In this document: positions 6,914 to 12,719 of the stretch, piece after piece
How positions within the stretch are numbered: position 1 is the first letter of the stretch
How the letters are laid out: each line of letters opens with the position of its first letter
From: Anaerolineales bacterium
GTDB lineage: Bacteria; Chloroflexota; Anaerolineae; Anaerolineales; UBA6663
Direction: 5' to 3'
NCBI GenBank assembly: GCA_016789165.1
Contig: JAEURL010000674.1
Span: forward strand, 1-12,719
Length of the DNA stretch: 12,719 nucleotides
Notes under the pieces: generated by a model
The model's database searches: none
What the model was told of the DNA's origin: nothing
The model's input: the letters and a program-made list of their open reading frames with translations, nothing else
Made by a program: the position numbers and the translations under genes

Positions 6914-6968
6914 CCAAAACTGACCCGCCCGGAATCTCACGGGCGGAAGTCACGTAGCTAAGTTTTGG
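6914..6968. promoter_or_regulatory. Nested two-stem inverted repeat, candidate structured RNA element
   Basis: The outer arms CCAAAACT (6914-6921) and AGTTTTGG (6961-6968) are perfect complements of 8 bp. Inside, CCGCCCG (6925-6931) and CGGGCGG (6940-6946) form a perfect 7-bp stem with an 8-base loop, and GAC (6922-6924) can pair with GTC (6949-6951) to extend the structure, leaving a 9-base bulge on one side only. This fits a folded RNA domain better than a simple operator. On the minus strand it would be about 275 bases into the leader of the polysaccharide operon; on the plus strand it would precede the promoter at 7057-7085. I could not match it to a known riboswitch; in particular the conserved c-di-GMP-I (GEMM) core is not visible. 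Confidence 0.4.
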
Positions 6969-7056
6969 GACGATGATTGCGGCCAGCTTCCGCCGTCTGC
7001 CTGTTGACCAAACTCCAACCAAACCTGGTCGGGCCGTCAAAGTTAAGGGCTGGAAG

Positions 7057-7085
7057 CTGTCATGCCGTGGACAGTAACTTATGAT
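7057..7085 (+). promoter_or_regulatory. Candidate sigma-70-type promoter in the AT-rich island
   Basis: CTGTCA (7057-7062, 4 of 6 to TTGACA), a 17-base spacer, then TATGAT (7080-7085, 5 of 6 to TATAAT). This is the only AT-rich patch of the region. The -35 overlaps a small inverted repeat, CTGTC (7057-7061) with GACAG (7070-7074), and the -10 lies in another, ACTTA (7077-7081) with TAAGT (7091-7095), both possible protein sites. Transcription would begin near 7092 and pass through the hairpins at 7121-7152 and 7185-7237 toward the terminator at 7356-7389. Confidence 0.4.
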
Positions 7086-7120
7086 ATATGTAAGTCCGCG
7101 AATCCCGGGCCCCGGTTGCG

Positions 7121-7152
7121 GGTACTTTGGTACTAGCTGTTACCCCGGTACC
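7121..7152 (+). repeat. Nested hairpin with GGTAC/GTACC arms
   Basis: GGTAC (7121-7125) pairs with GTACC (7148-7152), and inside it GGTA (7129-7132) pairs with TACC (7141-7144) around an 8-base loop, leaving a symmetric 3 by 3 internal loop. It begins about 30 bases after the putative start at 7092. The stems are short, so stability alone is not convincing; the symmetric nesting and the neighbouring larger hairpin are what make it notable. Confidence 0.3.
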
Positions 7153-7184
7153 ATCCCGCGCCATCCCTGCCAGCCGGATGGGGA

Positions 7185-7237
7185 CGATCTACGGAGGCCG
7201 GCCCCGTCTTTCGCTGGAGGCCGGCGGCGGTAGATCG
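7185..7237 (+). repeat. Long interrupted hairpin, 8-bp plus 7-bp stems
   Basis: CGATCTAC (7185-7192) and GTAGATCG (7230-7237) are perfect complements. After a purine-rich 4 by 4 internal loop (GGAG against GGCG), GCCGGCC (7197-7203) pairs with GGCCGGC (7219-7225) around a 15-base loop. The same stretch contains a perfect 10-bp direct repeat GGAGGCCGGC (7193-7202 and 7216-7225), so an alternative pairing register exists. Fifteen perfect pairs in two stems is more than expected by chance even at this GC content. The strand of action is uncertain; plus is preferred because of the promoter candidate upstream. Confidence 0.45.
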
Positions 7238-7305
7238 GCCGGCCGCCCCCCAAAAATGGCGGAGCCGGCGGGCCGGCGGGCGCTCGTCCCAAAGCCGACT
7301 CTTCA

Positions 7306-7314
7306 TGATATGAT
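7306..7314 (+). promoter_or_regulatory. Extended -10 promoter candidate upstream of typA
   Basis: TGATATGAT (7306-7314) is a TGn extended -10 with a 5 of 6 hexamer. The -35 position (7286-7291, GTCCCA) is poor, as is usual for extended -10 promoters. Transcription would start near 7321, giving a leader of about 130 bases to typA with the terminator 7356-7389 inside it, or a roughly 65-base RNA if it ends there. Confidence 0.5.
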
Positions 7315-7355
7315 TAACAGACTGCCTTCCTGGCACACTACAGGCTACCGGATCG

Positions 7356-7389
7356 CCTCGGCCCGCACGCTTGGCCGGGGTTTTTTATT
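7356..7389 (+). terminator. Intrinsic terminator in front of typA
   Basis: CCTCGGCC (7356-7363) pairs with GGCCGGGG (7373-7380) over 8 bp (one T-G wobble) around a 9-base loop, followed at once by six T and then ATT (7381-7389). It is the clearest terminator in the window and acts only on the plus strand. No plus-strand gene ends upstream of it, and its T run ends about 60 bases before the typA ATG. It therefore either ends a small RNA or works as an attenuator in the typA leader. AGGC (7342-7345) could pair with GCCT (7355-7358), which would break the terminator's left arm, but that alternative is only 4 bp. Confidence 0.8.
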
Positions 7390-7450
7390 GGCGCCGGAGG
7401 CCTGACGACGGACATCCCGTCGCCGGCCAGCCGCCGCCCACCAGCGAGCT

Positions 7451-9292
<1,842 letters not shown>

Positions 9293-9295
9293 GCG

Positions 9296-10105
9296 GTGGC
9301 CCTCCACCTGCGCTCCCTGCGCTTTGACCCCCCCGAGCCGGCCCCCGTGGCCGGCTTTCCATTCAGCCTGCCCTTCGTCCAGGCGCGGACCCGGCTGGCC
9401 TTCACCACGCCGGTCACCTTCCTGGTGGGCGAGAACGGCTCCGGCAAATCCACCTGCCTGGAGGCCCTGGCCTGCGCCGCCGGGTCCATCATCGCCGGCA
9501 GCGCCGACGCCCGCGCCGACCAGACCCTGGCCCACCTCCGGCCGCTGGCCGAGCACGTCCGGCTGGAGTGGGGCCGGCGCACGCGCCAGGGGTTCTTCCT
9601 GCGCGCCGAGGATTTCTTCGGCTACGTCAAGCGCCTGGCCCAGCTGCGCGCCGATCTGCAGGCTGACCTGCGTGACACGGAGGCCGAGTTCCGCGGCCGC
9701 TCGGAGTACGCCCGCGGGCTCGCCACCGGCCCCCTGCGCGGCCAGCTGGCTGACCTGGAGAGCCGCTACGCCGGCGATCTGGACGCCCGCTCCCACGGCG
9801 AAAGCTTCCTGGCCTTCTTCAAGGCCCGCTGCGTGCCGGGCGGCCTGTACCTGCTCGACGAGCCGGAGGCCCCGCTTTCGCCCCTGCGCCAGATCGGCCT
9901 GATCGCACTGCTGCAGGCGATGACGGCCCGCGACGCGCAGTTCATCATCGCCACGCACTCCCCGCTCCTGATGGCCCTGCCCGGCGCCACGCTGTTCAAC
10001 TTCGACGAAACGCCGCCGGCGCCCGTGGCGTACGAGGCGCTCGAGCACGTCCGCCTGACGCGCGACTTCCTGAACGCCCCGCACCTGTTCCTCAAGCACC
10101 TCTAA
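9296..10105 (+). CDS. AAA/ABC-type ATPase of the COG3910 kind
   Basis: A 269-aa soluble ATPase with the ABC-like head arrangement seen in predicted ATPases of the COG3910 group. Seen: a leading strand LRSLRFDPP (5-13), Walker A GENGSGKST (45-53), a helical insertion (about 110-160) much shorter than in SMC/RecF proteins, signature-like SHGES (166-170), Walker B LYLLDEPE (184-191) with D188 and E189, and the H-loop ATHSP (219-223). The C-terminal YEALEHVRLTRDFL is also typical of this group. No transmembrane partner is nearby, so it is not a transporter subunit. The start is GTG 9296, three bases after the typA stop, with GGAAG inside the typA 3' end; it is the only sensible start before Walker A. 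Function in this family is poorly known. Co-transcription with typA is likely, a shared role is not shown. Confidence 0.82.
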   Translation: MALHLRSLRFDPPEPAPVAGFPFSLPFVQARTRLAFTTPVTFLVGENGSGKSTCLEALACAAGSIIAGSADARADQTLAHLRPLAEHVRLEWGRRTRQGFFLRAEDFFGYVKRLAQLRADLQADLRDTEAEFRGRSEYARGLATGPLRGQLADLESRYAGDLDARSHGESFLAFFKARCVPGGLYLLDEPEAPLSPLRQIGLIALLQAMTARDAQFIIATHSPLLMALPGATLFNFDETPPAPVAYEALEHVRLTRDFLNAPHLFLKHL

Positions 10106-10120
10106 GCGCCGGCCGGCGCT
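10105..10120. promoter_or_regulatory. Perfect 16-bp palindrome, candidate operator
   Basis: AGCGCCGGCCGGCGCT is identical to its reverse complement. It begins on the last base of the ATPase stop codon and ends two bases before TATAAT, so it occupies the spacer between -35 and -10. As RNA it would be a 6-bp stem with a GGCC loop but has no T run, so an operator reading is preferred to a terminator. GGCCGG cores are common in this window, which weakens the case. Confidence 0.45.
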
Positions 10121-10121
10121 G

Positions 10122-10127
10122 TATAAT
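10122..10127 (+). promoter_or_regulatory. Consensus -10 giving a probable leaderless ldt transcript
   Basis: A perfect TATAAT lies with its last base seven bases before the A of ATG 10135. Normal -10 to start distance puts transcription initiation at or within a base of the ATG. The seven bases between (CGCGCCC) hold no ribosome site. The -35 region is poor (around CCTCTA). Both facts fit a leaderless mRNA. Confidence 0.6.
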
Positions 10128-10134
10128 CGCGCCC

Positions 10135-11238
10135 ATGTTCGCGGCTTCGCTCGCGCCCGCCCTCGCCCTGGCCCTGCTGGCCTCGGCCGACGCCGCGCCG
10201 GCCCTGTGCGCGCCGGCCGCCCAGCTGCTGGAGCTCGCCGATTGCCCGGACCTCGGCCCCGGCGCCTACCGCGCCCAGTACGCGGCCGCCGCCCTGCCGC
10301 CCGTCCTCCCCGACCTGCCGCTGGCGGACCTCCCCCGGCCGGCCAAGGCGCTGAGCGAGACCTATGCGCGCGTGGTCACGCCGGACGCCCCGCTCTTCAC
10401 CACACCCGAGGACGCCGCCGCCGGCCTCGCCGTGCGGACGCTCGGCCGCGGCTTCGTCTTTGTCCAGTTGGTGGAAGCCGCCACCGCCGGCGACCTGCCG
10501 CTCTACCGCGTCCACAGCGGCGAGTACATCCGCGCCGCCGATCTGGAGCTGGTGGAGCCGACGAGTTTCCAGGGCGTGCAGTTCACCGAGCGGCCGGCCG
10601 GGTCCTTCGGCTGGCTGGTGGCCACGGTCCGGCCCAGCCCGGCCCCCGGCGTGCCGGCGCCCAAGGAGGTCAGGCGTCTGGCGCGCTACCGCGTGGTGCA
10701 GATCTTCGGCACGGTCCGCGTGGGGGCCTGGAATTGGTACCTGATCGGCCCCGGCCAGTGGGTGGAGCAGCGCGCCGTCTCGGTGGTCACCTTCCACCCG
10801 CCGCCGGCGGGCGTGAGCGGGGATTGGGTCCAGGTGAACCTCTACGAGCAGAACCTGGTGGCCTACGAAGGCGACCAGCCCGTCTACGCCACGCTGGTCT
10901 CCTCCGGCCTGGACAAGTGGGCCACTGAGCCCGGCCTGTTCCAGGTGTATGCGCGCCTGCGCGCGGACCGCATGCGCGGCGCCTATGCCCCGGACAAATC
11001 CGATTACTACTACCTGGAGGCCGTGCCGTACGTGCTGTACTTCGACGGCGACCGGGCCTTGCACGGCGAGTACTGGCACGACCGGCTGGGCTTCAAGCGC
11101 TCGCATGGCTGCGTGAACCTGGCCCCCCTGGACGCGCGCTGGCTGTACAACTGGGCCGGCCTCGGCACCCAGGTCTGGGTCTTTGACCCGTCGCAGGCCG
11201 GCGGCGCCAACGCCGAGGCGGCGGCGATCGGGCCGTGA
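10135..11238 (+). CDS. Exported L,D-transpeptidase (YkuD domain), first copy
   Basis: A cell-wall cysteine transpeptidase that makes 3-3 peptide crosslinks or attaches proteins to peptidoglycan outside the membrane. Seen in 367 aa: a hydrophobic, Ala/Leu-rich N-terminus (1-24) that looks like a signal peptide but has no basic residue; a module with C25-x11-C37 then PDLGPGAY (38-45); a middle region (about 75-220) containing RGFVFVQL and GPGQWVEQRAV; and a YkuD catalytic domain (about 231-350) with H310-GEYWHD and the active-site SHGCVNL (323-329), nucleophile C326. The last 15 residues are Ala-rich. There is no in-frame start upstream, and ATG 10135 follows a perfect -10 by seven bases. The Nudix ATG overlaps its TGA. 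A close paralog lies downstream. Family is firm; whether it crosslinks peptidoglycan or anchors another polymer is not known. Confidence 0.93.
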   Translation: MFAASLAPALALALLASADAAPALCAPAAQLLELADCPDLGPGAYRAQYAAAALPPVLPDLPLADLPRPAKALSETYARVVTPDAPLFTTPEDAAAGLAVRTLGRGFVFVQLVEAATAGDLPLYRVHSGEYIRAADLELVEPTSFQGVQFTERPAGSFGWLVATVRPSPAPGVPAPKEVRRLARYRVVQIFGTVRVGAWNWYLIGPGQWVEQRAVSVVTFHPPPAGVSGDWVQVNLYEQNLVAYEGDQPVYATLVSSGLDKWATEPGLFQVYARLRADRMRGAYAPDKSDYYYLEAVPYVLYFDGDRALHGEYWHDRLGFKRSHGCVNLAPLDARWLYNWAGLGTQVWVFDPSQAGGANAEAAAIGP

Positions 11239-11744
11239 TGACCCGCCTCGCCCACTGCGCCTATTGCGGCCAGCGCTTCCCGGAGGCGGCCCCCTGGCCG
11301 CGCACCTGCGCCGCCTGCGGGGAGACCAGTTACCTCAACCCGATCCCGGTGACCGTGGTGCTCGTGCCGATCGCGGCCGGCCTGCTGGCCGTGCGCCGCG
11401 CCATTGAGCCCGGCCGCGGCCAACTGGCCCTGCCGGGCGGCTTTGTGAACGCGGGCGAGAGCTGGCAGGCGGCCGGCGCCCGCGAGGTGGCCGAGGAGAC
11501 CGGCCTGGCGCTCGACCCCGCCGAGCTGTCCGTCTTCGCCGTGCACAGCCCGCCGGCGCCCGTCAACAACGTATTGATCTTCGCCCTGGCCCAGCCTCGC
11601 CGCGCGGCCGAACTGGACGCCTTCACCCCCAACGCCGAGACCCACGCCCTGGTGGTGCTGGCCGGCCCTCAGCCCCTGGCCTTCCCCCTGCACACCCTGG
11701 TGGCCGCCGAGTACTTCGCGCGCCAGGCGGCCGCCGGCCGGTGA
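11238..11744 (+). CDS. Nudix hydrolase with N-terminal zinc ribbon
   Basis: Hydrolyses a nucleoside diphosphate linked to another group, with Mg2+, in the cytoplasm. Seen in 168 aa: a zinc ribbon C7-x2-C10 and C24-x2-C27, as in NudC-like and related proteins; a full Nudix box from G68 to L90 with E74 and REVAEETGL (82-90); and a C-terminal GPQPLAFPLHTLVAAEYF (from about 144). The NudC quality-marker SQPWPFPxS is not present, so NAD-decapping activity should not be assumed; ADP-ribose or a nucleotide sugar are equally possible. ATG 11238 overlaps the preceding TGA as TGATG, so it depends on coupling; a GTG at 11235 would add one residue. It sits between two transpeptidase genes, 4 bp before the second, which suggests co-expression but not a clear joint role. 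Confidence 0.9.
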   Translation: MTRLAHCAYCGQRFPEAAPWPRTCAACGETSYLNPIPVTVVLVPIAAGLLAVRRAIEPGRGQLALPGGFVNAGESWQAAGAREVAEETGLALDPAELSVFAVHSPPAPVNNVLIFALAQPRRAAELDAFTPNAETHALVVLAGPQPLAFPLHTLVAAEYFARQAAAGR

Positions 11745-11748
11745 GCGT

Positions 11749-12719
11749 ATGCGGCCCCGCTGGCTCATCGCCCCGCTGCTGATTCTCGTGAGCCTGGGCC
11801 TGGCGCCTTCGGCGGCCGCCCAGCCGCTCACCCGCGCCTCTATCCATCAGCCGGCCGCCAGCGCCCCGGCCTCTCTCGCGGACGATCTGCCGGCCCTCTG
11901 CCCGCCGGCCCGCCAGCTGCGGTCTGAGCCGGACTGCCCGGACCTCGGCCCCGGCGCTTATCTGCGGGAGGCGCTGGCGGCCGGCCTGCCCTATCCCCTG
12001 CCGGCCGTGGTCCTGACGCCCACGCTGCCCTATCGCGGCCTCACCCCGCACGCCTACGGCCGCGTGCTCACCGAGACGGCCGGCGTCTATCGCCATCCGC
12101 TGGAGGCCCTGGCCGGCCTGCCGCCCCTGCGCCGCTTCGAGAAAGGCTTCGTCTTCGTCAGCGTGCTGGGCCGGACCACCGTGGCCGGCGCGGACTTCTT
12201 CCAGGTGAATCCTAGCGAGTACATGCGCGCCGCCGACGTAGACGACGCCCGCCCCTCCGGCTACACGGGCCTGTTCTTCGCCGGGTCGCCCCCGGCCCCG
12301 GTGGGCTGGCTGATCAACACCGTCCAGGTCAGCGCCGCCCCCGGCGCCGCCCCGGCCGCCGACGCGCCCTACGCCGGCCGCTACCAATCCTTCCAGCGCC
12401 TGGGCGTCCAGCGCGTGGGCGAGTGGGACTGGTACGAGATCGCGCCGGGCCAGTGGGTGGAGCAGCGCAACGTGGCCCTGGTGCAGCCCGCCCCGCCGGC
12501 CGGCGCGCCGCCCGACGTCATCGCCGTGGACACCGACGAGCAGTCGCTGGGCGTCTACCGCGGCGGCCAGCTGGTCTTCGCCACCCTGATCTCCAGCGGC
12601 TCGCGCGCCTTTCCCACCCGGCCGGGCACCTTTCAGGTCTGGGCCAAGTTCCGCTACGGCCGCATGACGGGCGCCTACTTCGACGACCGGCGCGATTACT
12701 ACTACCTGGAAGATGTGCC
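11749..12719 (+). CDS. Exported L,D-transpeptidase, second copy (C-terminus missing)
   Basis: A paralog of the copy at 10135, cut by the window end after 323 residues. Seen: a good signal peptide (R2, R4, hydrophobic 6-19, SAAA-Q cleavage site near 24/25), a low-complexity Ala/Pro stretch (26-50), the shared C51-x11-C63 followed by PDLGPGAY (64-71), RFEKGFVFVSV (129-139), SEYMRAADV, GEWDWYEIAPGQWVEQRNV (224-242) and the start of the YkuD domain with GVYRGGQLVFATLISSGS and MTGAY, ending at DYYYLEDV. By alignment with the first copy the missing part should carry the catalytic His and the SHGCxN motif, which I cannot see. ATG 11749 is 4 bp after the Nudix stop, with GGTGA over that stop as ribosome site. 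It has a more conventional signal peptide than the first copy, so the two may differ in handling or place of action. Confidence 0.88.
   Translation, partial: MRPRWLIAPLLILVSLGLAPSAAAQPLTRASIHQPAASAPASLADDLPALCPPARQLRSEPDCPDLGPGAYLREALAAGLPYPLPAVVLTPTLPYRGLTPHAYGRVLTETAGVYRHPLEALAGLPPLRRFEKGFVFVSVLGRTTVAGADFFQVNPSEYMRAADVDDARPSGYTGLFFAGSPPAPVGWLINTVQVSAAPGAAPAADAPYAGRYQSFQRLGVQRVGEWDWYEIAPGQWVEQRNVALVQPAPPAGAPPDVIAVDTDEQSLGVYRGGQLVFATLISSGSRAFPTRPGTFQVWAKFRYGRMTGAYFDDRRDYYYLEDV

Larger units (their letters stand above)
6640..7450. other. Divergent intergenic region, 811 bp, no credible gene
   Basis: This lies between the divergent polysaccharide operon and typA. Short open frames on both strands have no recognisable protein, no ribosome site, and run through the hairpins and the terminator, so I reject them. 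What it holds instead is listed separately: tandem hairpins 6692-6726, a nested two-stem element 6914-6968, a promoter candidate 7057-7085, nested hairpins 7121-7152 and 7185-7237, an extended -10 at 7306-7314, and an intrinsic terminator 7356-7389. GGCCGGCC occurs at 6750, 7196 and 7237. The remaining parts (about 6760-6910 and 6970-7055) show only short repeats and nothing I can name. No minus-strand promoter for the polysaccharide operon could be identified with confidence. Confidence 0.7.

Noticed and set aside
6900..7000. Possible c-di-GMP-I (GEMM) riboswitch, prompted by the GGDEF-like gene downstream.
   Set aside because: The conserved core sequences of that riboswitch are not visible on either strand; only the nested inverted repeat remains.
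6762..7040. A 92-codon minus-strand frame upstream of the polysaccharide operon.
   Set aside because: No ribosome site or homology pattern, and it crosses the nested two-stem element.
7080..7095. A minus-strand promoter in the AT-rich island driving the polysaccharide operon.
   Set aside because: Minus-strand -10-like strings exist (TATCAT) but no acceptable -35 lies at 16-18 bases.
7127..7405. A 92-codon plus-strand frame in the intergenic region before typA.
   Set aside because: It runs through the 7185-7237 hairpin, the extended -10 and the intrinsic terminator, has no ribosome site, and its product is unrecognisable.

Overview
The window reads as about 12.7 kb of one high-GC bacterial chromosome (strong G/C third-position bias in every gene, arms rich in GGCCGG) with two divergent gene blocks. 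The lineage is an inference: the proteins look like those of Chloroflexota (Anaerolineae-like), but no 16S rRNA or marker placement is possible here. No phage, transposon, CRISPR, tRNA or rRNA signal was found.

Left block, minus strand, transcribed right to left from 6639 to the window edge: a four-helix membrane protein with a degenerate GGDEF domain, a PglC/WbaP-type polyprenyl-phosphate sugar-1-phosphate transferase, an ABC-2 polysaccharide permease (Wzm type), its ATPase with a C-terminal Wzt-like domain, glucose-1-phosphate cytidylyltransferase (rfbF), an NAD-dependent sugar epimerase/dehydratase, and a zinc-ribbon C-methyltransferase cut by the edge. Genes are tightly spaced or overlapping, apart from a 152-bp gap before the permease. 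Together they describe a surface-polysaccharide locus: start of glycan assembly on a lipid carrier, export of the finished chain by an ABC transporter, and supply of a CDP-linked, probably C-methylated deoxysugar.

Middle, 6640-7450: 811 bp without a credible gene but unusually rich in inverted repeats. It holds two tandem hairpins close to the polysaccharide operon, a nested two-stem element, an AT-rich plus-strand promoter candidate, two more nested hairpins, an extended -10 promoter candidate, and a textbook intrinsic terminator only about 60 bp before typA. This is the least explained part of the window.

Right block, plus strand, 7451 to the edge: typA/bipA (ribosome-associated GTPase), a COG3910-type AAA ATPase, an exported L,D-transpeptidase, a zinc-ribbon Nudix hydrolase, and a second, paralogous L,D-transpeptidase cut by the window end. 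The first L,D-transpeptidase has a perfect TATAAT seven bases before its ATG, next to a perfect 16-bp palindrome, suggesting a leaderless and regulated transcript. The two transpeptidases share an N-terminal C-x11-C-PDLGPGAY module in front of the YkuD catalytic domain.

The strongest leads are the structured intergenic region with the terminator in the typA leader, the pseudo-GGDEF protein heading the polysaccharide operon, and the leaderless, palindrome-associated L,D-transpeptidase promoter with the duplicated transpeptidase arrangement.
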